Shown: piece after piece, positions 35,207 through 43,063 of the stretch
Position numbering within the stretch: position 1 is the first letter of the stretch
Layout of the letters: each line of letters begins with the position of its first letter
Source of the DNA: Salimicrobium album
Lineage (GTDB): Bacteria; Bacillota; Bacilli; Bacillales; Halobacillaceae
Direction of reading: 5' to 3'
Assembly (NCBI RefSeq): GCF_900107115.1
Contig: NZ_FNOS01000005.1
Location: forward strand, 62,001 to 126,000
Length of the DNA stretch: 64,000 bases
Notes under the pieces: generated by a model
Told to the model about the DNA's origin: nothing
Seen by the model: the letters and a program-made list of their open reading frames with translations, nothing else
The model's database searches: none
Position numbers and translations under genes: made by a program

Positions 35207-36445
35207 TTACCCGTAGTGGGCGGTTGTGTAGTTTTCTTCGTCTTCCAGAACATCGGGGTGGTTCCTGTCAGACGAGCTGACAACGACTGCGGCTGATGCA
35301 TCCCCGAGAACGTTCACGGAAGTTCTGATCATATCCAGAATACGGTCGATTCCTGCGAGCAGTGCTATACCTTCGAGTGGCAGACCGATGGAAGTCATAA
35401 CCATCGACAGCATAATAAGTCCGGCACTCGGGACGCCGGCGGTTCCGATGGAAGCCAGTGTAGCGGTCAGCACGACGGTAAGCTGATCGATGAAGGTCAG
35501 TTCCATTCCAAAGTACTGAGCGACGAACAGCACGCAGACCCCCTGATACAGGGCTGTACCGTTCATGTTGATGGTCGCGCCGAGCGGCAGTACGAAACTG
35601 CTGATCTTTTGCGGTACTTTCAATTTTTCTTCGGAATACTTGATCGTCATAGGTAAAGTTCCCGAGCTGCTGGACGTACTGAAAGCCACCATAATGACCG
35701 GTATCAGTTCCTTGAAGAAAGTGACGGGGCTCATCTTGCCGAAAACTTTCACGGAAAACGAGTAGACGAGCAGAACGTGCACGAGTGAGCCGACGAGCAG
35801 CGCGAGAATGACCTTGAATAAAGGCCACAGTACGGACACCCCGTATTCCCCGACGGTAGGTGCGATAAGGCCGAATATACCGATGGGGGCGAATCTCATT
35901 ACGACACCGGTGATTTTATACATGACTTCCGCCAGCTGATCGAATATTTGATAAAGTGTACGTGCTTTTTCACCTGCCATCGTGATACCGATGCCGAGGA
36001 AGATGGCAAAGAAGATGACCTGCAGCATGTTACCTTCCGTAAGTGCGGCAATCGGGTTGGTCGGCACAATGTTCAGCAGCGTCTCTTTAATTCCGGGAGT
36101 TTCCTGGGCAGCGACCTGTTCACCTTCCGGAACTTCAATATCAACTCCGGTTCCGGGAGAGAACAGATTTCCGCTCAGAAGCCCGATGGAGATGGCGACC
36201 GCTGTCGTCACCATGTAGTAGGAAACTGTTTTGAAACTCAGGTTCCCGAGCTCTTTCAGATCCCCGGTGCTGGCAACTCCGACTACCAGGGAAGACAGAA
36301 CGAGGGGAACAATGATAAATTTAATAAGCCTGAGGAAAAGATCTCCGAGCGGCTGTACTACTTGTATGTCAGGTCCGACGAAAATGCCGAGAACAATTGC
36401 TAAAAAGAAAGCGATGAATATTTGGAATACGAGATTATTTTTCAT
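35207..36445 (-). CDS. dicarboxylate/amino acid:cation symporter (GltP/GltT type)
   Basis: A 412-residue DAACS transporter. The substrate-binding hairpin STSSSSGTLP and the NMNGTALYQG motif are present, as in glutamate/aspartate carriers. ATG at 36445 has GGAGGG upstream; the frame extends 24 codons further without a ribosome site. Pairing with aspartase suggests L-aspartate as main substrate. Divergent from a two-component system that probably controls it. Confidence 0.92.
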   Translation of the reverse strand: MKNNLVFQIFIAFFLAIVLGIFVGPDIQVVQPLGDLFLRLIKFIIVPLVLSSLVVGVASTGDLKELGNLSFKTVSYYMVTTAVAISIGLLSGNLFSPGTGVDIEVPEGEQVAAQETPGIKETLLNIVPTNPIAALTEGNMLQVIFFAIFLGIGITMAGEKARTLYQIFDQLAEVMYKITGVVMRFAPIGIFGLIAPTVGEYGVSVLWPLFKVILALLVGSLVHVLLVYSFSVKVFGKMSPVTFFKELIPVIMVAFSTSSSSGTLPMTIKYSEEKLKVPQKISSFVLPLGATINMNGTALYQGVCVLFVAQYFGMELTFIDQLTVVLTATLASIGTAGVPSAGLIMLSMVMTSIGLPLEGIALLAGIDRILDMIRTSVNVLGDASAAVVVSSSDRNHPDVLEDEENYTTAHYG

Positions 36446-36482
36446 AACAACCCTCCAGTCAATATGTAATACACAATGTAAG

Positions 36483-36523
36483 CGCATACCTACGGATACA
36501 TACAGAAATCTACGCATACATAC
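36483..36523. promoter_or_regulatory. three helically phased repeats, candidate response-regulator operator
   Basis: Copies of CG[CG]ATAC[AC]TAC start at 36483, 36493 and 36513, i.e. 10 and 20 bases apart, so all face one side of the helix. The second and third extend to 14-base direct repeats (TACGGATACATACA, TACGCATACATACA). They sit between the divergent symporter and sensor-kinase genes. A cre-like TGTAAGCGCATACC (12/14) overlaps the first copy at 36477-36490. Confidence 0.6.
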
Positions 36524-36558
36524 AATTAAATCCGTGAATTTTTGAAGGAGAGACCCTG

Positions 36559-37848
36559 ATGATTAAAAAGAAACTGCTGATTGTTATAATGGTTATTGTG
36601 ATGGTGCCGCTGGCCGGAGAGCTCAAATTTTATCCGTTCGAGGGAAGCTTCCGGGTAAGTTTCGGCACCCCCCTGTTTTTCTTTTTTCTGCTATGGAGGG
36701 CGAATCTGCGCCAGGTCACCCTGACACTGGCAGTAGCGACGTCGGTCGTGCTGTTCCGGACGGGACTGGATGTGTACGGAAGTTCCGTGCCGCTTGAGGA
36801 AGCGTTCTCCACCCACTTTCCGGTATTCTTTTATTACCTCACCTACGGACTGCTGTTCCGTTTCCTGAAGGTTTCAAAGTACTACCATAAACCTGTCCTG
36901 GTCGGGCTGTTAGGAGTTTCCCTGGAGATTATGGCAAGTACGGCCGAGATATTGCTGCGAAGCGGAGTCATGGACCAGCCGGTGAATTTCGGAACGATAG
37001 GGCTGTTGCTGGAGGTCGCTTTTATCCGCAGTTTTTTCGTCCTTGGTTTTTTCAACATCCTGCTGTATAAACAGGCGAAAACGGAAGAACTGCAGCAGAA
37101 AAAGCAGAAGGAGCATATGATGATGGTGCTGTCCGGTCTGTACACGGAGGCCGTTCATCTGTCCAAAACGATGCGGGATGCCGAAACGGTTACGAAAGAG
37201 AGTTACGAGCTTTACCGGAATATGAAAGAGGAAAGCGGGAGGGAGGAGTCTTCCTCTCTGCTTGTCATAGCGAATAAAGTGCACGAAATAAAAAAAGATA
37301 ACCAGCGGATCTACGCCGGGTTATCGAACGTGATTTCAAGGGAAAGTGACACTTCCTGGCTGAGTATGGAAGAGATAGGGAGTATACTGGAAAAGGCCAA
37401 TGCAGCTTATGCTGAGCTTCTTCGGAAAGACGTACGTTTCACGCTCCGTAATAAAACGGGGGAAAATCGTTATCCGACCTACGTACTCCTTTCCGTACTG
37501 AACAACCTTATCTCTAATGCCGTAGAAGCAATTGACGCAGAAGGCAACGTGGAATTGATAGTGGAAAGGAAAGGGAGACATCTGGAAGTGACTGTTTCCG
37601 ATGATGGTCCGGGGATTCCTGAAAGGATGGAGGAGGTCGTTTTTGAAGAAGGCTATACGTCCAAGTTCGATTCTGCCGGCGCTCCGTCTACAGGGATAGG
37701 GCTGTCCTATGTACGGGAAGTCGTGAAAAAAATGGACGGGAGAATCCGGCTGCTTCCGTCAGTACAGGGAGCTTCTTTTTTAATTCGGATTCCAGAGGAA
37801 AAATTAATGGAAATGGGGAGTGACAATGAATTACTTCATCGTGGATGA
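36559..37848 (+). CDS. membrane sensor histidine kinase (GlnK/YcbA type)
   Basis: A 429-residue kinase with about five N-terminal helices (residues 5-170), a coiled linker, a dimerisation segment with likely phospho-acceptor His242 (KVHEIKKD) and a GHKL ATPase domain (NNLISNAVEAID, DDGPGIP, STGIGLSYV). The partner just downstream has a YcbB C-terminal domain, which identifies the pair as GlnK/GlnL-like; in Bacillus subtilis that pair controls glutamine uptake and breakdown. Here its neighbours suggest sensing of aspartate or glutamate. GAAGGAG ribosome site. Confidence 0.88.
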   Translation: MIKKKLLIVIMVIVMVPLAGELKFYPFEGSFRVSFGTPLFFFFLLWRANLRQVTLTLAVATSVVLFRTGLDVYGSSVPLEEAFSTHFPVFFYYLTYGLLFRFLKVSKYYHKPVLVGLLGVSLEIMASTAEILLRSGVMDQPVNFGTIGLLLEVAFIRSFFVLGFFNILLYKQAKTEELQQKKQKEHMMMVLSGLYTEAVHLSKTMRDAETVTKESYELYRNMKEESGREESSSLLVIANKVHEIKKDNQRIYAGLSNVISRESDTSWLSMEEIGSILEKANAAYAELLRKDVRFTLRNKTGENRYPTYVLLSVLNNLISNAVEAIDAEGNVELIVERKGRHLEVTVSDDGPGIPERMEEVVFEEGYTSKFDSAGAPSTGIGLSYVREVVKKMDGRIRLLPSVQGASFLIRIPEEKLMEMGSDNELLHRG

Positions 37849-38731
37849 TGATATATCGGTGAGGGCCATGCTCGCCGAGATGATAGAGGATGCGGATCTC
37901 GGAACGGTGGCCGGAGAAAGAACCGACGGCCGGGAAGTGGATGCTGCACTGCTTGAGGCTCATCAGGTGGATATCCTGCTGATTGATCTTTTAATGCAGG
38001 AAAGAGACGGCATAGAGACGATGCGGGAGATCAGCGGAAGCTATACGGGAAAAACGGTGATGATATCCCAGATGGAAAGTAAAGATCTGATAGGGGAAGC
38101 GTACTCACTCGGTATCGAATACTACATTACGAAACCGTTGAACCGGATCGAGGTGGTCAACATTCTGAAAAAAGTTAAGGAAAGACTGGTGCTGGAGCGA
38201 TCCATAGAAAATATTCAGCAGTCTCTGCAGGCGGTAACGGGAAAAAGCGCCGGAACCGGGAGTGCGGCTGCTTCCAGAAGCATTAAGGAAGAAGGATACA
38301 AAGTACTGGTGGAACTCGGAATGGTCGGGGAGAACGGCTCCAGGGATCTGCTGGATATCATCTATTATCTGGATCAGAATAATATGACGGGGGGAGAGGA
38401 AATAACTTCCCTGAAGAATGTCTATCAGAAGACGGCTGCCGACAAGATGAAAGAAGGAGCGAAGCAGCCAGGTCTGCAGCGGGAAGTGAAAGCGGCGGAA
38501 CAGCGCGTCCGGAGGGCTGTACATCAGGGTATTTCGCACATCGCCTCGGTCGGACTGGATGATTTCAGCAATCCTGTGTTCAGTAAATACGCTTCGACAT
38601 TTTTTGACTATGAACAGGTACGGAAGAAAATGATGGAGCTTGAGAAAGAGAAGAGATACAGAATAAGAGTCGATACGAAGAAATTTATTCAGATGCTGTA
38701 CTGGGAAGCAAAACGCCGGATGCAGACGTAA
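37826..38731 (+). CDS. response regulator with YcbB domain (GlnL type)
   Basis: A 301-residue regulator: receiver domain (residues about 1-120, phospho-acceptor Asp54 in LLIDLLM; acidic triad DDD near the N terminus; conserved Lys in YITKPLN) followed by a YcbB-type DNA-binding domain. ATG at 37826 is chosen because GGGGAG lies five bases upstream; it starts 23 bases inside the kinase gene. It most likely binds the phased repeats at 36483-36523 and activates the symporter-aspartase operon. Confidence 0.9.
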   Translation: MNYFIVDDDISVRAMLAEMIEDADLGTVAGERTDGREVDAALLEAHQVDILLIDLLMQERDGIETMREISGSYTGKTVMISQMESKDLIGEAYSLGIEYYITKPLNRIEVVNILKKVKERLVLERSIENIQQSLQAVTGKSAGTGSAAASRSIKEEGYKVLVELGMVGENGSRDLLDIIYYLDQNNMTGGEEITSLKNVYQKTAADKMKEGAKQPGLQREVKAAEQRVRRAVHQGISHIASVGLDDFSNPVFSKYASTFFDYEQVRKKMMELEKEKRYRIRVDTKKFIQMLYWEAKRRMQT

Positions 38732-38772
38732 AAAAGCTGAGACGAGGGGGGGATCCCTGTCTCAGCTTTTCG
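38732..38772 (+). terminator. Rho-independent terminator
   Basis: A 12-bp perfect stem (AAAAGCTGAGAC 38732-38743 with GTCTCAGCTTTT 38759-38770) ends the two-component operon and may also serve the convergent CBS gene. Confidence 0.88.
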
Positions 38773-38779
38773 TTTGAAC

Positions 38780-39202
38780 TCAGTTGTTGGCGGAGCCTTT
38801 GGATAGTTCACCCATAATATAGCCTGCAATCTCATCGGACCCCTGCAGACCGATATCACCTATACTTACGACACCGCTCACTTTATCTTCATCTACTACA
38901 AGAAGGCGGCGGATTTGGTGATCCTGCATCAGACGCGCCGCTTCCTGTACTTCCATATCGGAAGTAGCCGTAACGACTTTGTCCGTCATAATGTCTGAAG
39001 CTTTTACATTTTCCGCGGATCCTTTAGCCAAGCCGTTCACTACGATGTCACGATCCGTAATTACACCTGCGTACTTATCCTGCTCTGTAATGACGACAAA
39101 GCCTACTTCTTTATCTTTCATCCGTTTCGCTATAGTTGTCAAAGTGTCGGATGCCTCACAAGCTACTACCTCGGTATTCATATAATTCTTAAGTTCTGGC
39201 AT
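38780..39202 (-). CDS. CBS-domain protein (YhcV-like)
   Basis: A 140-residue protein made of two CBS motifs (about residues 5-60 and 70-130), which form a Bateman module binding adenine nucleotides. Such stand-alone proteins act as energy or redox sensors of unknown target. ATG at 39202 has AAAGGTGGAGGAATC upstream. Length and architecture match Bacillus subtilis YhcV. Confidence 0.88.
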   Translation of the reverse strand: MPELKNYMNTEVVACEASDTLTTIAKRMKDKEVGFVVITEQDKYAGVITDRDIVVNGLAKGSAENVKASDIMTDKVVTATSDMEVQEAARLMQDHQIRRLLVVDEDKVSGVVSIGDIGLQGSDEIAGYIMGELSKGSANN

Positions 39203-39335
39203 GATTCCTCCACCTTTCTGATTGAATAATTCGCTTTCCACTTAGAAGTTTTTACTTTTTATGGGTATTTTAAACAATAAATCCCGGGCTTTGTTTCGAT
39301 TCCTACAAAAGTCAGGGGGGTTCTTGAAAAAGAAA

Positions 39336-39364
39336 TTGAGTTTCTCCTGTTCATTTGAAATAAT
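39336..39364 (+). promoter_or_regulatory. candidate SigA promoter
   Basis: TTGAGT (39336-39341) and AATAAT (39359-39364) with a 17-base spacer, 45 bases before the small membrane-protein gene. Confidence 0.45.
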
Positions 39365-39408
39365 TGTAACTAATGAAAAAGCTGGAGGAAGAAAGGAGAG
39401 GAACGAAA

Positions 39409-39708
39409 ATGGAATTCGATTTTTTCTGGATAGCAGTGGGGATAGCCTTTGCCGGATATTTTATCGGGGAAGGTCTTAAAAACTTCAAAAATCCCGAGGC
39501 CGGTGATTCGTTCAGTGAAATCTTCAGGGAGGAAGAAGACTACAAGTTAATAAAGGAAAAAGATGTACATTACTACATAGGTGTATCAAAAGAAGATACG
39601 AAAGCGCTGCTGCAGGAGTACCCGGACATTCCGCACGTTACGATCAACAATAAAATTTACTACCCGAAAGCACGTCTTCATGAGTGGTTGAAAAGTATAG
39701 GAAAGTAA
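39409..39708 (+). CDS. membrane-anchored protein with an excisionase-like DNA-binding domain
   Basis: A 99-residue protein. Residues about 4-24 form one transmembrane helix (FFWIAVGIAFAGYFIGEGL). Residues about 50-99 (YIGVSKEDTKALLQEYPDIP ... KIYYPKARLHEWLKS) follow the pattern of excisionase/MerR-type winged helices: G-V-S-K, then P-x-V-x-I-x-x-x-x-Y-Y-P-K-x-x-L-x-x-W-L. ATG at 39409 is preferred for AGGAGAGG upstream over one at 39373. A membrane-tethered DNA-binding or protein-binding module is implied; function unknown. Confidence 0.75.
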   Translation: MEFDFFWIAVGIAFAGYFIGEGLKNFKNPEAGDSFSEIFREEEDYKLIKEKDVHYYIGVSKEDTKALLQEYPDIPHVTINNKIYYPKARLHEWLKSIGK

Positions 39709-39742
39709 CTTAGAAAGTATACGACGATAGGGGGGAGCACCG

Positions 39743-39937
39743 ATGCTGAGAAAAAGCCTGCGGTTCAGTATAATCTTTTTCCTGGTGCCCACCATATGGC
39801 AGTGGAGTTTCCAACCGGTGGTTTCGTGGACAGAGAACGTAGCGAGCGCATGTGCCGCTTTTTTGATTTATTTACTGGTAGAGTGGTCCGCGAAAGATTA
39901 TGACAGGCAAATAAAAATCGAAAATAATGAGCTTTAA
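39743..39937 (+). CDS. small two-helix membrane protein
   Basis: A 64-residue protein with two hydrophobic segments (about residues 8-26 and 33-47) and a charged tail (AKDYDRQIKIENNEL). AGGGGGGAG ribosome site before ATG. Starts 35 bases after the excisionase-like gene on the same strand. I do not recognise it. Confidence 0.6.
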   Translation: MLRKSLRFSIIFFLVPTIWQWSFQPVVSWTENVASACAAFLIYLLVEWSAKDYDRQIKIENNEL

Positions 39938-40010
39938 ATAAATTGAAACGCGTCCTCTTTTTAATCGTATGCTAAGAAAAGCGTTTTCTCACAGGGGAGG
40001 CTCAGGCTAT

Positions 40011-40298
40011 ATGGAAGTGTTTTTGATATTAATTATTGCAATACTTCTACTTTTCGGTTTTAACCGGCTTATGGGTTACAAAAAAGGTAACATCACGATC
40101 GATTTTGACGATAGATATGTAAATAATAAGAAATACGTAGAAGCTATAAAACAGGAACTCGCCTCACAGGGAAGGCAAGTCAGTTATAAAGGTAACCGGA
40201 AGTTTATCATAGATGGCCGGTCCTACATTTTTATGGAGCAGAATGTTTCCATGGGCGGTGTGCCTCTCCAAAGGACGATTCTTAAACCTGAAAAATAA
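40011..40298 (+). CDS. small membrane-anchored protein, unknown
   Basis: A 95-residue protein with an N-terminal transmembrane helix (VFLILIIAILLLFGF) and a soluble C-terminal part of about 70 residues with alternating strand-like segments (NITIDFDDRYV, RQVSYKGNRKFIIDGRSYIFME). GGGGAGG upstream of ATG 40011; an earlier ATG at 39969 lacks a site. Not recognised; likely faces the outside or cytoplasm as a small beta domain. Confidence 0.65.
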   Translation: MEVFLILIIAILLLFGFNRLMGYKKGNITIDFDDRYVNNKKYVEAIKQELASQGRQVSYKGNRKFIIDGRSYIFMEQNVSMGGVPLQRTILKPEK

Positions 40299-40340
40299 TG
40301 CCTCCGGAGATTACGACTTGAGCAGGAAAGAAGGGGTCGC

Positions 40341-41093
40341 ATGGTATCAGTTACGCAAAGAATTTCAGAAATCAGGCAACCTCGGGGAGGATACGTAAAC
40401 CCGGGTGAATTCGCCGTCACTTCTCTGCCGGATGAATGTGACCTTAAGGAAAAAGAGAATCTACATCCAAGTCTTACAGGACTGGCGGTAGATTACTTAA
40501 CGCGGTGTAAAACCGGTACACCGGCTGAAGAGGTATTCAGTATTTCTCTGCTGGGAGCCGCACGTATACGGGAGAAGGAGAGAGCAGCGAACCTGGTCAA
40601 AGGAATAAACGGTACGGATGACACTTCCGTTATAAACGCCTGTAAACTTTCCGGATACGATGTGATTGTTCGTGCGGGGGTACAAGGTTATAAGCCGGTT
40701 AGATTGATCGAACCTGAAAAAGATACGATCGGGAATATACGAGTGATGGTCCAGAGAGCCCTTACGTTTTTTGATATCTACGGGCCGGTAGTGAAAGACG
40801 GTTTCACCTTTCAGGGTGGATATACGGATCTTATCCACAGCGGAGACGGGGACTTCCTGACCGCAGATACCTTGTGGGACTTCAAGGTTTCGAAATCAAG
40901 GCCGACCGGAAAGCATACGTTACAACTCCTCGTTTACTACCTGATGGGAGAGCAGTCCATACATCCGGAGTTCGCAAAGATTGAAAAGCTGGGGGTATTT
41001 AATCCGCGTTTGAATAATGTCTACCTGCTGGATATTAACAGGATTTCCGAAAAGGTGGTAAAGGAAGTCCAAACTGCCATTATAGGATATTGA
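40341..41093 (+). CDS. PD-(D/E)XK nuclease-like protein
   Basis: A 250-residue soluble protein whose C-terminal half carries a RecB-type nuclease arrangement: Asp163 in GGYTDLI, then Asp180-x-Lys182 in LWDFKVS, then Gln195-x3-Tyr199 in LQLLVYY. This D...DxK...QxxxY order is typical of PD-(D/E)XK folds. The N-terminal half is helical and unassigned. It stands without an obvious methyltransferase, helicase or toxin partner. Whether it cuts DNA is unknown; several family members have non-nuclease or tRNA-splicing roles. Confidence 0.7.
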   Translation: MVSVTQRISEIRQPRGGYVNPGEFAVTSLPDECDLKEKENLHPSLTGLAVDYLTRCKTGTPAEEVFSISLLGAARIREKERAANLVKGINGTDDTSVINACKLSGYDVIVRAGVQGYKPVRLIEPEKDTIGNIRVMVQRALTFFDIYGPVVKDGFTFQGGYTDLIHSGDGDFLTADTLWDFKVSKSRPTGKHTLQLLVYYLMGEQSIHPEFAKIEKLGVFNPRLNNVYLLDINRISEKVVKEVQTAIIGY

Positions 41094-41169
41094 GCATTAA
41101 GCAGAAGGTATTATCTATCTTCCTGATTGACTTATATTCAAAAAATTGTTAATCTTTCAATAAGTTTAC

Positions 41170-41183
41170 TGTAAGCGTTTTCA
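41170..41183 (+). promoter_or_regulatory. perfect cre (CcpA) box
   Basis: TGTAAGCGTTTTCA matches TGWAANCGNTNWCA at every defined position, about 90 bases before the small-subunit/amidase gene pair. Carbon catabolite control of that pair is expected. Confidence 0.65.
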
Positions 41184-41275
41184 ATACAGCGTTGTATAGG
41201 CGTTTATTCGGAATGTGAGAAACTCCCGGATGATAATCTTGGCAGTACTCTAATAAAACAGGGAAGGTGATGAAA

Positions 41276-41458
41276 ATGGCTCTTTCCGTTAAAGAACTAT
41301 TGGAACAAAAAGGTATAGATCCTAAAGAAGAACACCTGGAAATTTTAGAGAACCGGTGGGCAGGGCTTAAAGCAGCGCGAGGGAATCTTGAAACTGTGAA
41401 TGTGGATGATGCCGACATCAGTTTAAGAAACGTTCCCGGAGGTGATCATTCTGAGTAA
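41276..41458 (+). CDS. GatC/AtzG-like small amidase subunit
   Basis: A 60-residue protein (IDPKEEHLEILENRWAGLKA then DDADISLRNVPGGDH). It fits the DUF4089/AtzG-like pattern of a short helical protein with a trailing D-x-D-I-x-L-R motif that wraps its amidase partner, as GatC does GatA. It overlaps the amidase start by 8 bases and its last codons form the amidase ribosome site. Start ATG 41276 follows GGAAGGTG. Confidence 0.7.
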   Translation: MALSVKELLEQKGIDPKEEHLEILENRWAGLKAARGNLETVNVDDADISLRNVPGGDHSE

Positions 41459-42860
41459 AGAACTGGCATCACAATCAGTCGAACAACTTGCACCGCTTTT
41501 GAAAAAAGGGGAAATATCTCCGGTAGATATCACAAATTCGGTTCTGGACCGGGCAGAGGCTACGCAGGAAACGATTAATTCCCATATTGAAATATACAGG
41601 GAAGATGCTTTGAAAGAAGCGGAGAAAGCGGAAAAAGAAATCAGCAGTGGGCAGTACCGGGGCATGTTCCATGGTATTCCTATGGCTATAAAAGATATCA
41701 TTTATATGAAAGACAAAGTGACTACGATGGGGTCGAAAATCCACAAAGACTTTGTCTCCGATCACGATGCGACAGTGGTATCCAAATTAAAAGAAGCAGG
41801 GGTCGTCTTCACCGGTAAATTGAGCCTGCATGAATATGCCTGGGGTGTGACGAATAACAACCCGCACTATGGTGCAGTACGCAATCCATGGAACACGAAT
41901 AAAATACCGGGAGGCTCGAGTGGAGGATCCGGCGCAGCACTTGCTTCGGATGCCACGATAGCCTCTCTCGGTACGGATACCGCCGGTTCCATACGGATCC
42001 CTTCCTCTGCCTGCGGGACCGTCGGTTTAAAACAGACTTACGGAAGAGTCAGTAAATATGGGGTTTATCCACTGGCATGGACGCTCGATCACGTCGGCCC
42101 GATGACGAAAACAGTAAAAGATGCAGCTGGGTTGCTTCAAATTATTGCAGGATTTGATAAAAAGGATCCGACTTCAATCAATGTCCCTGTGGATGACTAC
42201 GTAGGGGCCGTGACAGGGAACGTGAAAGATCTCGTTATAGGTGTCAACGAAGATTTCTTTTTTAAAGGCGTAGATTCAGGAGTGGAAAAACTGGTACGCA
42301 ACGGAATTCAAAAATTGGTCGACCAGGGTGCTAAAGTGCAGGAAGTCAAGATCCCTTCTCTTCAGTATTCGGATTGGGCGGAACTGATCACCTCCCTCTC
42401 GGAAGCATCCGCCATACACCATAGCGATTTACAGAGCAGACCGCAGGACTTCGGAAGTGACATACGTCTGCTGTTTGAACTTGGCGAACTCCCTTCTGCT
42501 GTCGATTATCTTCAGGCTCAACAGGTAAGAAGACAGCTGAAACAGGATTTCCAGAAAGCATTCAATAAGGTTGACGTCATTATGGCTCCGACACTGCCTG
42601 TACTTCCGAACAATATTGGGGAAGACTTTGCCTATTTGAATGGAGAAAAAGTGGATGTAATAGATAATATTATCCGGTTCATGGGGCCGGAAAACTTAAC
42701 CGGTCTTCCGGCATTATCCGTGCCCTGCGGACTAAGTCAGGGGTTGCCGGTAGGCATGCAAATCATCGGGCCGGCATTTAAAGAAGGAAGAATCCTTAAT
42801 GCAGGATATGCTTTCGAAAAAACAGCTCCGATGCAGGGGAAGAAGCCTGAACTCAGGTAA
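41451..42860 (+). CDS. amidase-signature family enzyme
   Basis: A 469-residue amidase with the full Ser-cisSer-Lys triad: Lys81 (MAIKDI), Ser156 (PGGSSGGS) and Ser180 (DTAGSIRIP). It hydrolyses a carboxamide to acid and ammonia; substrate unknown. The 10-base GGAGGTGATC at 41438-41447 is perfectly complementary to the 16S 3' end. The in-frame GTG (41442) lies inside that site, so CTG at 41451 (or ATT at 41448) is the probable start. GatA is unlikely because gatB is absent and the partner is AtzG-like. Confidence 0.85.
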   Translation: MSKELASQSVEQLAPLLKKGEISPVDITNSVLDRAEATQETINSHIEIYREDALKEAEKAEKEISSGQYRGMFHGIPMAIKDIIYMKDKVTTMGSKIHKDFVSDHDATVVSKLKEAGVVFTGKLSLHEYAWGVTNNNPHYGAVRNPWNTNKIPGGSSGGSGAALASDATIASLGTDTAGSIRIPSSACGTVGLKQTYGRVSKYGVYPLAWTLDHVGPMTKTVKDAAGLLQIIAGFDKKDPTSINVPVDDYVGAVTGNVKDLVIGVNEDFFFKGVDSGVEKLVRNGIQKLVDQGAKVQEVKIPSLQYSDWAELITSLSEASAIHHSDLQSRPQDFGSDIRLLFELGELPSAVDYLQAQQVRRQLKQDFQKAFNKVDVIMAPTLPVLPNNIGEDFAYLNGEKVDVIDNIIRFMGPENLTGLPALSVPCGLSQGLPVGMQIIGPAFKEGRILNAGYAFEKTAPMQGKKPELR

Positions 42861-42925
42861 ATTGTTAAACAGGTGTTAATTCTGAATAAACTCACCTGAA
42901 ATTTATGAAATAGTTTATGTTACAG

Positions 42926-42960
42926 GACCTGCTGCTCCATTTGGAAATCAGCAGGTCTTT
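42926..42960 (+). terminator. Rho-independent terminator
   Basis: A 9-bp perfect stem GACCTGCTG (42926-42934) with CAGCAGGTC (42949-42957), followed by TTT. It ends the amidase gene. Confidence 0.65.
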
Positions 42961-43063
42961 AAACTCAATAGAATGAAAAACGAAGTCGGAGAGCCGAAAG
43001 TACAGTAGGTACGGGATACATAATCGACAGAAACGTTTACAGAACGAGAGGAGAAATGCTGAT

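Noticed and set aside
36483-36523. Phased repeats considered as a CRISPR or tandem-repeat array
   Set aside because: Units are only 11-14 bases with 10-20 base periodicity and no spacers; operator is the better reading.
41442-41444. GTG as amidase start codon
   Set aside because: The GTG lies inside the GGAGGTGATC ribosome site and so cannot be used with it.
41442-42860. GatA of the tRNA amidotransferase
   Set aside because: gatB is absent, the small partner is closer to AtzG-like proteins, and the pair has catabolite control.
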